Below, one piece after another: positions 23,737 to 31,516 of a stretch of 35,703 nt of DNA. Source of the stretch: an uncultured Sphingomonas sp. (lineage in GTDB: Bacteria > Pseudomonadota > Alphaproteobacteria > Sphingomonadales > Sphingomonadaceae); NCBI GenBank assembly GCA_913776255.1, contig CAJYLV010000054.1:1-35703 (forward strand). The letters run 5' to 3'. Numbering within the stretch: the first letter of the stretch is position 1; every line of letters begins with the position of its first letter. The notes under the pieces were generated by a model. It was not told the DNA's origin. It saw only the letters and a list, made by a program, of their open reading frames with translations, and did no database searches. The translations under genes and the position numbers were made by a program.

Positions 23737-26136
23737 ATGCGCGCTTTTCTTCCCCCCGTGCTGGCCTTGGCGGCCGCGGTCTCGCTGACGCTCCCCGATG
23801 CGGCGGCGGCGCAGAGCACCACCTTCGATCTGGCCGGCCCGACGCTGACGATGCGGGTGACGCGCGGCGGCGTGACGCTCCCCGCCGGGCAGGTGCCGGG
23901 CATCCGTGCCGGCGACAGGCTGGAGGTCCGCGCCGACCTGCCCGAGGATCAGTCGGCGCATTACGTGCTGGTGGTCGCCTTCCTGCGCGGCGCGACCAAT
24001 CCACCGCCCAAAGACTGGTTCTTCAAGGCCGAGACATGGGACAAGAAGCCGAAGAAATCGGGGCTTAGCATCACCGTTCCGGACGGCGCGCAGCAGGCGA
24101 TCGCCTTCATGGCGCCGGAAACCGGCGGCGGCTACAATGCGCTGGTGAAGGCGGTGCGCGGGCGCCCGGGCGTGTTCGTCCGCGCCGCGCAGGATCTGTT
24201 CCAGGCGTCGCTCGATCGCGCGCGGCTGGAGACGTTCGTCAACGGCGTCGCGCGCGTCGAGGAGACCGCGCCCGAGCGGCTGGTGCCGGTCTCGACCGCG
24301 CTCGCCGGCACGCTGGCGATCAAGCTCAACGCCGATTGCCTGACGCGTGCGCGTTCGTTGCAGGCGTCGTGCCTGACGCAGAACCGCGACGGCATGGTGC
24401 TCCAGACCGGTGGCGGGACGACGCTCGCCGAGGTGTTGGGCGGGACGACGACGCAATTCGCCTACAGCCTCGCCGCCACCAAGGAAGGCGGCGCCGGGAT
24501 CTACAGCCCGTATATCTCGCTGGCGCGCGATTTTGCGCGGCTGTTCGGCGTGTTCCGCAGCGCAAGCTACCAATATGCCCCCGCGCTGGCGGTCGGATCG
24601 GGCGAGCGGCTGCGCTTGCAGCTCAACAACCCGCCGTCGTTCCAGAATCCGCAGACCGTGCTGGTCGCGCCGCTGCCGCCGATCGGCAACGCCGCGCCGC
24701 CGCCGCTGCGCGCCGCCGCCAAGGACGCCGTGTGCCTCGCGCAGCCCGGCCTCGTGCTGCGGCTCGACGATGCGCCGTTGCTGTTCGCGACCGATTATGC
24801 GCGCGACCTGCGGCTGAAGCTCGGCTTGCAGGACGGGCGCAGCGTCGAATTGCCGGTGACCGCCGATGCCGAGCGCGGCGGGCTGGTCGTCGCCGATGCG
24901 CAGAAGGCCGGCCAGACCGGGATCAGCGACGCCGCGCTGGTCGGACGCTGGGGGTTCGACACCTTCACCGGCCCGCGCTTCGCGGTCCAGAACGGCGCGC
25001 CGACCGCGTGGCAGCCAAAGCCCGACGACGCGGTGGTGGTCGGGCGCGACGCACCGCTGACGCTCCAGGGCGGCGCATCGTCGTGCGTCGAGCAGGTCGC
25101 GCTGCGCGACCGCGGCGGGGCGACGCGCCCGGTCGAGTGGAAGGCGAGCGCGGGCGACGAGATCACCGCCACGCTCCCGCTCGCGCGCACCCGGCCGGGC
25201 CAGCTGACCCTGCTGGTCGCGCAATATGGCGCGGCGCAGCCCGCGCAGCTGACGCTCAAGGGACAGACCGAGGCGAGCCGGCTCGAAGGCTTCACGCTCT
25301 ACACCGGCGACAGGGAAGGCCGGCTGGTCGGCGCGCGGCTCGATCAGGTCGCGAAGCTGGAGGTGGCGGGCGTCACCTTCGCGGCGGGCGCGCTGACCCG
25401 CGATCCGGGCGGCGGCGACCGGCTGGCGCTGACCACCGACGCCAATACCGAGACGCTGGCGCAGGGCGCAAGCGACGCCAAAGTGACGCTAAAGGACGGG
25501 CGCACCACGACGGTGCGCGCGACGATCACCCCGCCGCGCCCGCGGCTGGAGCTGGTCGGTGCGCATGTCGATGCCCCCGCCGCCGCGCCGAAGGTGCCGC
25601 TGACGCTTCCCGCTGGGCTGCTCGCGCCGGATGCGACGCTGACCTTCTCGGTGCGCGCGGTCGGCACGCGCCTCACCAACGACGATGCGATCGAGGTCGC
25701 GACCGCCGACGACGCGGCGACGACCAAACTGACCGTCGCCTCGGGCAAACTGCAATCCTTGGGTGGCGACGTCGCGGTCGGCACGTTCGCGCCGCGCCAG
25801 GCGCTGGGCGCGGCGGCGGTCGGCGCGCTCAAGATGCGGCTGGTGCAGGGCGAGACGCTCGGCGAGTGGCAGCCGCTGGCGCGCGTCGTCCGCCTGCCGG
25901 TGGTGACGAAGGTGACGTGCGGCGACAAGGAGTGCGCGATCGACGGCGACGACCTGTTCCTGATCGCGGGCGTCGCCGCGACCCCGGACGGCGCCAATAC
26001 GCAGCCGGTGCCGGTCGGGTTCGTCGGCACGTCGCTGTCGGCGCCGCGGCCCGCCGGTGACGCGCTGTACCTGAAGCTGCACGACGCGCCCGACGATCTG
26101 GTGAAGATTGCGATCGCGCCGGGGCGGAAGGAGTAG
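23737..26136 (+). CDS. Large exported protein of unknown function, 799 aa
   Basis: Not recognised. A signal peptide (MRAFLPPVLALAAAVSLTLP, cleavage near AAA-QS) leads into a long beta-rich sequence. Residues about 30-130 look like an Ig-like strand set (LTMRVTRGGVTLPAGQVPGI onward, ending in TFRAPET-type GY). A middle part holds CLTRARSLQASCLTQNRDGM, and the last part has repeated strand patterns and a close cysteine pair, CGDKEC, before a final strand block. It is probably periplasmic or attached to the outer membrane, possibly a multi-domain scaffold or surface protein. The gene is divergent from the FAD enzyme (107-base gap) and convergent with the porin gene. Confidence 0.78.
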   Translation: MRAFLPPVLALAAAVSLTLPDAAAAQSTTFDLAGPTLTMRVTRGGVTLPAGQVPGIRAGDRLEVRADLPEDQSAHYVLVVAFLRGATNPPPKDWFFKAETWDKKPKKSGLSITVPDGAQQAIAFMAPETGGGYNALVKAVRGRPGVFVRAAQDLFQASLDRARLETFVNGVARVEETAPERLVPVSTALAGTLAIKLNADCLTRARSLQASCLTQNRDGMVLQTGGGTTLAEVLGGTTTQFAYSLAATKEGGAGIYSPYISLARDFARLFGVFRSASYQYAPALAVGSGERLRLQLNNPPSFQNPQTVLVAPLPPIGNAAPPPLRAAAKDAVCLAQPGLVLRLDDAPLLFATDYARDLRLKLGLQDGRSVELPVTADAERGGLVVADAQKAGQTGISDAALVGRWGFDTFTGPRFAVQNGAPTAWQPKPDDAVVVGRDAPLTLQGGASSCVEQVALRDRGGATRPVEWKASAGDEITATLPLARTRPGQLTLLVAQYGAAQPAQLTLKGQTEASRLEGFTLYTGDREGRLVGARLDQVAKLEVAGVTFAAGALTRDPGGGDRLALTTDANTETLAQGASDAKVTLKDGRTTTVRATITPPRPRLELVGAHVDAPAAAPKVPLTLPAGLLAPDATLTFSVRAVGTRLTNDDAIEVATADDAATTKLTVASGKLQSLGGDVAVGTFAPRQALGAAAVGALKMRLVQGETLGEWQPLARVVRLPVVTKVTCGDKECAIDGDDLFLIAGVAATPDGANTQPVPVGFVGTSLSAPRPAGDALYLKLHDAPDDLVKIAIAPGRKE

Positions 26137-26164
26137 CGCCCGCCACCCCTTCCGCGCGCCGTCC

Positions 26165-27664
26165 TCAGAAGGTGACGCCGATCCCGCCGCTGACGGTCTC
26201 GCCGCTGTCCTTGCCGGTGAAGGCACCGGCGCGGTTCTCGGTGTTCCAGTGGATCAGGTTGAACTGCATGCGGATGATGCTGTCGAGATACCAGTTCACG
26301 CCCGCGGTCACCGCCGAGCCCTTGCCCGCGGTCGGCACGCCCGAATAATCGAGGTTCTCGTAGCGGGTGAGCAGCTCGATCGCGCCCGGCCCGCCGTCGA
26401 ACACCGGACGCAGCACGCGCGGCTGCGCAAAGGTGCCGAGCCGCGGATTGTACGGCGGCAGGTCACCGGTCAGGAACCAGCCACCCGACAGGCTCCACGC
26501 CTTGGTGACCAGATCGTCACGCCCGCCGCTGAGGCGCGCATGCCGTTCGCCGGCCTCGCCCATCACCCACAACGGGCCGGCATAGCCGCCGACTTCCGCG
26601 CCATAGCCGGTGGTGCCGGTGCCGCCGGTCAGCGTGCCGGTCGAGACGCGCAACAGGCTGTTGAACCGCCCGCCGATCACGGTGTTGCGGGTCAGCGCGC
26701 CCGGCCCGTTCGCCAGCTTCTCGTCGAAGCCCCACAGCCCGAGATGGACGATCGAGCGATCGGTCCGCAGCGGGTTCCAGTGCGCACGCGCCAGCACCGT
26801 GCGGCTGTCCGACACCGTCTGGTTCGCATCGACATTGTCGCCGCTCAGCGTGATCGACGCGTGGCCGCTCTTCCAGAAAATCCGCGGCATCAATGCGATG
26901 CCGTAGAAGCCGCGCTGCGGGATGATCGAGGTCGCGACGACGTTGCGCTCCAGGAACGGCGGCGCGTCCGACCCGCTCGACCCTTCGAAGCTGCGATCGT
27001 TGAACATGTTGCCGAAGCGGACGTCGTAGGAGATCTGCCCGACGTCGTTGCGCCAGCCGACGAACATCGTGCCGACGTCCGAGACGTTATCGGCGAAGTC
27101 GTTCTCGAACTGGTAGAAGAAGTGCGTGCCGATCGCACCCTCGATACCGATGCGCAGCGCACGCGCGCCGGTGGTCGTGATGTTGCGCGCGTCATATTTA
27201 GACCCGAAGGTCGAGCTGACGTGGTTGATGATACGGCCGCGCATCTTGAACGTGTACTTGCCGTCCGCCGAATGGAAGATCGGCAGGCCGCCGCGCCATT
27301 CGGTGGTGACGCCCGACGGATTGGCGGCGGCGGCGCGCGCCTGCGCGACGGTCTGCTCGGCGGGGCTCGGCGGGATGATCTGCGGCGCGAACGACACCGT
27401 CTCGCTGTCGTTGCCGACCGTCGAGGACGCCGACGCGACCCGCTGCGGCGCGGCCGACGGCGTGGCAGCGGCGGTCACCGGCGCGGCGACCGGAGCCTTG
27501 TTCTCGACCGCCTCCAGCCGCGCGCGCAAGGCCGCGATCTCGCTGGCCTGGGCGCGGAGCAGCGCGAGGATCTCGGCCTGATCGCCCTGCGTGTTCTTGG
27601 CGAGCGCCGGAGTGGCAAGCAGGAGGGCGGAAACAGAGGCGCCCGCACAGAGAAGACGTTTCAT
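26165..27664 (-). CDS. OprO/OprP-type outer-membrane porin
   Basis: A 499-residue porin of the phosphate-selective porin O/P family (PF07396). Seen: signal peptide MKRLLCAGASVSALLLATPALA (cut after Ala22), then a short coiled coil (AEILALLRAQASEIAALRARLEAVE, about 29-53) of the kind that forms a trimer stalk, an Ala/Pro linker, and a beta-barrel with many alternating strands ending in SGGIGVTF, a terminal Phe as for barrel insertion. In this family a barrel with lysine rings takes up phosphate or polyphosphate; whether this copy is phosphate-specific cannot be told. The 5' region is at 27665-27998. Confidence 0.9.
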   Translation of the reverse strand: MKRLLCAGASVSALLLATPALAKNTQGDQAEILALLRAQASEIAALRARLEAVENKAPVAAPVTAAATPSAAPQRVASASSTVGNDSETVSFAPQIIPPSPAEQTVAQARAAAANPSGVTTEWRGGLPIFHSADGKYTFKMRGRIINHVSSTFGSKYDARNITTTGARALRIGIEGAIGTHFFYQFENDFADNVSDVGTMFVGWRNDVGQISYDVRFGNMFNDRSFEGSSGSDAPPFLERNVVATSIIPQRGFYGIALMPRIFWKSGHASITLSGDNVDANQTVSDSRTVLARAHWNPLRTDRSIVHLGLWGFDEKLANGPGALTRNTVIGGRFNSLLRVSTGTLTGGTGTTGYGAEVGGYAGPLWVMGEAGERHARLSGGRDDLVTKAWSLSGGWFLTGDLPPYNPRLGTFAQPRVLRPVFDGGPGAIELLTRYENLDYSGVPTAGKGSAVTAGVNWYLDSIIRMQFNLIHWNTENRAGAFTGKDSGETVSGGIGVTF

Positions 27665-27998
27665 GGACCAAGCCTGTTGGGGTGAAGCACCGGTATGACG
27701 TCGCGGTGTCGACCGGCGCGCGGCATCGATCCGGGAAGGCGATCACGAGCGCCCTGCCCATCGTTGCAACCACCGTTTCTCGACCGGCGCCCCCCAAGGC
27801 CCCACCGAATTTCGGGAGTGCTCGGTATAAGAAAGCGAGATTAATTAGTGACTAAGCGCAAAACGCCGGCAACAATGCAGCATTGTTGCCGGCTCAGCGC
27901 CTTGAGCCAGAGCGCGCCGGAAGCCTGAATCAAGCCTCGGCGTGAAGACCTGTAACCTACCGCCAGGCAATGTTGTGCCGCTTCGGCACTCAGAGCGA
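27665..27998. other. Intergenic region upstream of the porin, with two hairpins
   Basis: A 334-base stretch with no gene. From left: about 175 bases of GC-rich porin leader/promoter region; from about 27815 the sequence turns AT-rich (TATAAGAAAGCGAGATTAAT), then the strong hairpin at 27865-27893, then a second small hairpin GTGCCG-CTT-CGGCAC at 27975-27989, ten bases after the end of the 133-residue gene. No clear sigma-70 boxes for the porin could be assigned. Confidence 0.55.
27865..27893 (-). terminator. Perfect 13-bp hairpin, likely terminator of the two-gene insert
   Basis: GCCGGCAACAATG, loop CAG, CATTGTTGCCGGC: a perfect 13-pair stem with a three-base loop. Read leftward it is followed by GTTTTG, so it can work as an intrinsic terminator for the transcript of the 373- and 133-residue genes. 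It stands at the left end of the AT-rich segment. Confidence 0.72.
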
Positions 27999-28400
27999 TC
28001 AGTCTCCGGTTACGCGCCCCTCGTCATCCTTGAGCTTCGACTTAACCCGCCGCGCACGTGCCGCCTCGATGATGTCGATGAGCTCATGAATGAGAAAGAT
28101 GCCCTGTCGCGTCTTTCCGTTCGTCTCATCGGGGTCTTGCAGGAATAGCTCCTTGGCGCGCGACGCGATATCAAGTGCCGCAGCGTACCGATCTTCGCCA
28201 ATCCTGTCGCGAACCTTACCGAATCCCTCGACTAGTATATAAAATTCCGTGTCGATATTGCGCCAAGGGAAATATCCGGTATCATCTTTAAAACTGGGAG
28301 CGTTTCCCTGCATAGGAACAACAAAATCGTTTAGTTCGCTTAATGTCTCGGGGATATATAGATTCAAATTCAAATGTTGTCCGTGTTGTGTGTTATTCAT
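27999..28400 (-). CDS. Candidate immunity (or antitoxin) protein, 133 aa
   Basis: Not recognised by family. A soluble acidic protein: by my count about 23 Asp/Glu against 17 Lys/Arg. It opens MNNTQHGQHLNLNLYIPETL, has an aromatic-rich part (TGYFPWRNIDTEFYILVEGF), a helical centre (AAALDIASRAKELFLQ) and a charged tail. Its ATG lies in the ATGA that ends the upstream 373-residue gene, so translation is coupled. It is AT-richer than the rest of the window (codons ATA, TTA and AGA occur). The pairing with a larger basic protein just upstream on one transcript is that of toxin and immunity; this is inference, and a phage-remnant pair or ordinary two-gene unit remains possible. Confidence 0.7.
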   Translation of the reverse strand: MNNTQHGQHLNLNLYIPETLSELNDFVVPMQGNAPSFKDDTGYFPWRNIDTEFYILVEGFGKVRDRIGEDRYAAALDIASRAKELFLQDPDETNGKTRQGIFLIHELIDIIEAARARRVKSKLKDDEGRVTGD

Positions 28401-29518
28401 TTTCTAATCTCCGGACGAGTGATTATATAGCTACTTCCTATACCAAGTTGACGCGGCCTTATGATTACCACAAAGCTTGGCTTGAAATCGGCACTGAAAA
28501 ATCCTCTTATCTGCGGGCTCTTTAGATCCTTCCGCGTCAACGTCACGTCGAAGGCGACATCTCCAACCCTTGCATCAGGCTGACGATATGAGGATTCCGG
28601 CTTTGAGGTATCATACTCTCTTCGATTGACCCGAACTTGGTTGCTGACTGACTTCAGATCAAAACGCTTATATGTTACCCTTAAATCCGCCCTAACAACA
28701 TTATCTATATAAGTTCCGATAGCTTGCTCCTTAGACAAACGTCCTCTTAACTTTCCTTCTTCAAATGCCTTTTTTGCTCGGTCGTACGCGCGATCGGTTA
28801 GATCCTGCATCACTCGCAGGGTTTCGACCTGCATTGGCTGCAGATCCCCCTTTACCCTCAAAAATGCAGCAGCGCGCTGGATACGCAGGTCGTTCACTTG
28901 ATTACGCATTCCGTCCCACGTTTTCGGAAAATCAAGTGATTGGAAATTCCACTTTGGGTCTATGGCGTTGATCTGATCGATGAGAAGCGTGCTTCGCTCT
29001 CTCGTAATCGCAGACATCAATCCATTTGCAGGCGCCGTAGCCCCCACCACATTATCCGCCAGCGAGATGATTGCGCCACCGGGCGCATCACGAATGCCGG
29101 GAGCAGCCTGCTCGAGCGTCATGGGATCCTCGAATGCGCGGCTGTTGCTGCCTCGGGGCATCCCCATCGGTGGTCGAAACTGGACGTTCTGAAACGATCC
29201 CGCTTGATCATCGGGAAGATAGACCGCGTCGACGATGCGATCACCCCCCAGCATCTTGTCGGACGACGCGTCGGGAGAAGCCTTGGCTACGCTCTCGAAT
29301 GAGCGTTGACTGCGCAAGTCCGCACGGCGACGCGAGGTGGCGCTCCCGCGTGACGAACTTGGTCCCCCCGGCCCTGATGTAAACTGCCCATTTCGCGGAT
29401 CGTGATATGGATTGAACTTCAGCTCGATACCGTCGGCGGTGCGAGTCGGGCGTCGGCCCGTTCGGAGCCACACTGAAAAATGGCGTCGTCGATCGATGCT
29501 AGCGACGAGATTGTTCAT
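28397..29518 (-). CDS. Candidate polymorphic toxin/effector with NPYHDPRNGQF-type tag, 373 aa
   Basis: A basic, signal-peptide-free protein in the AT-rich insert. Three parts: residues 13-50 with HFSVWLRTGRRP and ELKFNPYHDPRNGQFTSGPG, a motif akin to the 'NPxxPRDxxGRF' tags of phage head (MuF-type) and some polymorphic toxin proteins; a Ser/Arg-rich linker and a middle part to about 260; then a distinct C-terminal domain with the blocks ARVGDVAFDVTLTRKDLKSP (316-335) and IRGFFSADFKPSFVVIIRP (337-355). That last block has the spacing of acidic and lysine residues found in small nuclease folds, but no catalytic site can be assigned. ATG 29518 is chosen because GGGGGCG precedes it and a promoter lies at 29545-29573; an upstream in-frame ATG at 29533 would leave a five-base leader. 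It ends by overlapping the 133-residue gene by four bases. Function is inferred. Confidence 0.72.
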   Translation of the reverse strand: MNNLVASIDRRRHFSVWLRTGRRPTRTADGIELKFNPYHDPRNGQFTSGPGGPSSSRGSATSRRRADLRSQRSFESVAKASPDASSDKMLGGDRIVDAVYLPDDQAGSFQNVQFRPPMGMPRGSNSRAFEDPMTLEQAAPGIRDAPGGAIISLADNVVGATAPANGLMSAITRERSTLLIDQINAIDPKWNFQSLDFPKTWDGMRNQVNDLRIQRAAAFLRVKGDLQPMQVETLRVMQDLTDRAYDRAKKAFEEGKLRGRLSKEQAIGTYIDNVVRADLRVTYKRFDLKSVSNQVRVNRREYDTSKPESSYRQPDARVGDVAFDVTLTRKDLKSPQIRGFFSADFKPSFVVIIRPRQLGIGSSYIITRPEIRK

Positions 29519-29544
29519 ACTTCGCCCCCACATTTAGTTGGGAA

Positions 29545-29573
29545 CAAATAAAGAACAAAGTGCTTGAAGTCAA
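29545..29573 (-). promoter_or_regulatory. Sigma-70-like promoter of the 373-aa gene
   Basis: On the minus strand, TTGACT (29573-29568), a 17-base spacer and TATTTG (29550-29545). The -35 box is near-consensus; the -10 is weak. It would start transcription near 29538, about 20 bases ahead of the ATG at 29518, and it begins almost on the argG terminator, so the insert looks like an independent unit. Confidence 0.6.
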
Positions 29574-29576
29574 TAG

Positions 29577-29607
29577 AAAAGCCGACTCTCCGCTTCGGAG
29601 AGCCGGC
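29577..29607 (-). terminator. Intrinsic terminator of argG
   Basis: Read on the minus strand: GCCGGCTCTCCG, loop AAG, CGGAGAGTCGGC, then TTTTCTATT. The twelve-pair stem (one G-U pair) with its T-run is a textbook rho-independent terminator, 43 bases after the argG stop codon. Confidence 0.85.
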
Positions 29608-29649
29608 TAAACCAATAAAGAAACAGTATAGTCGCGCTATGCGAGCACC

Positions 29650-30867
29650 TTACCGGTCGCGCCGCCCCAGCAACCGCAGCCGCAGCGCATTGAGCTTGAT
29701 GAAGCCCGCCGCGTCGCGCTGGTCATACGCGCCCTGATCGTCCTCGAAGGTCACGACCTTTTCCGAATAGAGCGAGTTCGGCGACTTGCGCCCCGTGACA
29801 TGGCACGCGCCCTTGTAGAGCTTGAGCCGGACGGTCCCCGCCACCTTCTCCTGGCTATGGTCGACCGCCGCCTGCAGCATCTCGCGCTCGGGTGAGAACC
29901 AGAAGCCGTTATAGACCAGCTCGGCATAACGCGGCGCGAGTTCGTCCTTGAGGTGCGCAGCGCCGCGATCGAGCGTCAATTGCTCGATCGCGCGGTGCGC
30001 CAGCGCATAGATCGTGCCGCCCGGCGTCTCGTACATGCCGCGGCTCTTCATGCCGACGAAGCGGTTCTCGACCAGATCGAGCCGCCCGATCCCGTGCTTG
30101 CGCCCCAGCTCGTTGAGCTTGGCGAGCAGCGCGGCGGGCGAGAGCGCTTCGCCGTTGACCGCAACGCCATCGCCGCGCTCGAAATCGATCGTGATCGTCT
30201 CGGGCTGATCGGGGGCGTCCTCCGGGTTGACGGTGCGCGAGAAGACGTAATCGGGCACCTCGTCCCACGGATCCTCCAGCACCTTGCCCTCCGAGGAGGT
30301 GTGGAGCAGGTTCGCGTCGGTCGAGAACGGCGCCTCGCCGCGCTTGTCCTTGCTGACCGGGATCTGGTGCGATTCGGCGAATTCGATCAACCGGGTGCGG
30401 CTGGTCAGGTCCCACTCACGCCACGGCGCGATCACCTTGATGTCGGGATTGAGCGCATAATAGCCGAGCTCGAAGCGCACCTGATCGTTGCCCTTGCCGG
30501 TCGCGCCATGGCTGACCGCATCGGCGTTGACCAGTTTGGCGATCTCGATCTGGCGCTTGGCGATCAGCGGGCGCGCGATCGAGGTGCCGAGCAGATACAG
30601 CCCCTCGTACAATGCGTTGGCGCGCATCATCGGGAAGACGTAATCCTTGACGAACTCCTCGCGCAAATCGTCGATGAAGATATGCTCGGGCTTGATCCCC
30701 ATCAGCTCGGCCTTGGCGCGCGCCGGCTCCAGCTCCTCGCCCTGCCCCAGATCGGCAGTGAAGGTGACGACCTCGCAGCCATATTCGGTCTGGAGCCATT
30801 TCAGGATCACGCTGGTATCCAGCCCCCCGGAATAGGCAAGTACGACGCGCTTGATCTGATCGGTCAT
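29650..30867 (-). CDS. argG: Argininosuccinate synthase
   Basis: A 405-residue cytoplasmic enzyme that joins citrulline and aspartate using ATP, the last step but one of arginine synthesis. Seen: the ATP pyrophosphatase P-loop AYSGGLDTS (10-18), [30 protein letters not shown] with the citrulline/aspartate-binding region, and [24 protein letters not shown]. The ATG at 30867 has AAGGAG eight bases before it; the TTG two codons earlier would sit too close. It ends in a strong terminator and is divergent from the EF-hand gene. Confidence 0.97.
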   Translation of the reverse strand: MTDQIKRVVLAYSGGLDTSVILKWLQTEYGCEVVTFTADLGQGEELEPARAKAELMGIKPEHIFIDDLREEFVKDYVFPMMRANALYEGLYLLGTSIARPLIAKRQIEIAKLVNADAVSHGATGKGNDQVRFELGYYALNPDIKVIAPWREWDLTSRTRLIEFAESHQIPVSKDKRGEAPFSTDANLLHTSSEGKVLEDPWDEVPDYVFSRTVNPEDAPDQPETITIDFERGDGVAVNGEALSPAALLAKLNELGRKHGIGRLDLVENRFVGMKSRGMYETPGGTIYALAHRAIEQLTLDRGAAHLKDELAPRYAELVYNGFWFSPEREMLQAAVDHSQEKVAGTVRLKLYKGACHVTGRKSPNSLYSEKVVTFEDDQGAYDQRDAAGFIKLNALRLRLLGRRDR

Positions 30868-30985
30868 GGGCAAGGCTCCTTCTTGCGCGCGCCGCTACGC
30901 GCTCGCGCGGGCGAGGGCAACCGTCTTGCCGCCGGGTCGCGCGCCGTTCAGCCGGGGTAAAAGCGGCGCGCGGCACGGGGGCGCC

Positions 30986-31420
30986 ATGAAGCATCGTGTC
31001 ACCCTCGCCGCCGCGCTCGTCGCCCTGCTGTCGCTCCCGGCGCTGACCGTCACCGCGCTGGGTCAGGAGACGCGCGCCTCCGCCACCGCCAAGCTCGACA
31101 AGGAATTCGCCGCGTCGGACGCGAACAGGGACGGCTTCCTCTCGCCCGCCGAGATCGAGGCGCGGATGGGCCGGATGAAGGTCGGCGCGGGCAAGACGCT
31201 CGATCCCACCCATGCCAAGCGCGTCGCGGCGCTGTTCCTCGCGCGCGCCGACACCAACAGGGACGGCAAGGTCAGCAAGGCCGAATCGGCGGCGTTGATG
31301 GGCGCGGTGTTCAACGCCTATGACACCAATCGCGACGGCAAGGTCGACGCCACCGAAGCCGCCCGCGCGCGTGCTGCGGCAAAGGGCGCGGTGCAGGCGA
31401 AGGCGGCACCGAGGCGGTAG
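30986..31420 (+). CDS. EF-hand domain protein, exported
   Basis: A 144-residue protein with a signal peptide (MKHRVTLAAALVALLSLPAL) and three calcium-binding EF-hand loops with Asp at position 1 and Glu at 12: residues 45-56 (DANRDGFLSPAE), 89-100 (DTNRDGKVSKAE) and 113-124 (DTNRDGKVDATE). Exported EF-hand proteins of this size are common in sphingomonads; they bind calcium, role unknown. The frame is open further upstream, but ATG 30986 is the one in front of the signal peptide. Confidence 0.87.
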   Translation: MKHRVTLAAALVALLSLPALTVTALGQETRASATAKLDKEFAASDANRDGFLSPAEIEARMGRMKVGAGKTLDPTHAKRVAALFLARADTNRDGKVSKAESAALMGAVFNAYDTNRDGKVDATEAARARAAAKGAVQAKAAPRR

Positions 31421-31432
31421 ACCCGTCTCTTT

Positions 31433-31510
31433 CGTCATTCCGAGCGTAGCGAAGCAATCCAGGGTCGGATCAGGACGCCCTGGATTGCCGCGCTGCGCTC
31501 GCAATGACGG
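31433..31510. repeat. Inverted intergenic repeat (GTCATTCCGAGCG type)
   Basis: CGTCATTCCGAGCGTAGCGA, continuing to AGCAATCCAGGG, faces CCCTGGATTGCCGCGCTGCG and CTCGCAATGACGG. The arms pair with a few mismatches around TCGGATCAGGACG. It lies between the ends of two convergent genes (EF-hand and Cfa-like). Confidence 0.85.
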
Positions 31511-31516
31511 ACGAAC

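Noticed and set aside
24336..26060. 574-codon frame overlapping the 799-residue protein
   Set aside because: Same strand, shifted frame, very rich in Arg and Ala. The signal-peptide frame is the better one.
27815..27860. TTATAC-like box as a porin promoter
   Set aside because: No -35 box at a useful distance could be found; left unassigned.
27942..28148. 68-codon plus-strand frame in the AT-rich insert
   Set aside because: Lies opposite the 133-residue gene, which is better supported by its ATGA coupling.
28940..29382. Plus-strand frames opposite the 373-residue gene
   Set aside because: No ribosome sites; antisense to a longer gene with promoter and coupling partner.
29518..29533. ATG at 29533 as start of the 373-residue protein
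   Set aside because: No ribosome site before it, and the likely transcript start is only about five bases upstream. ATG 29518 follows GGGGGCG.
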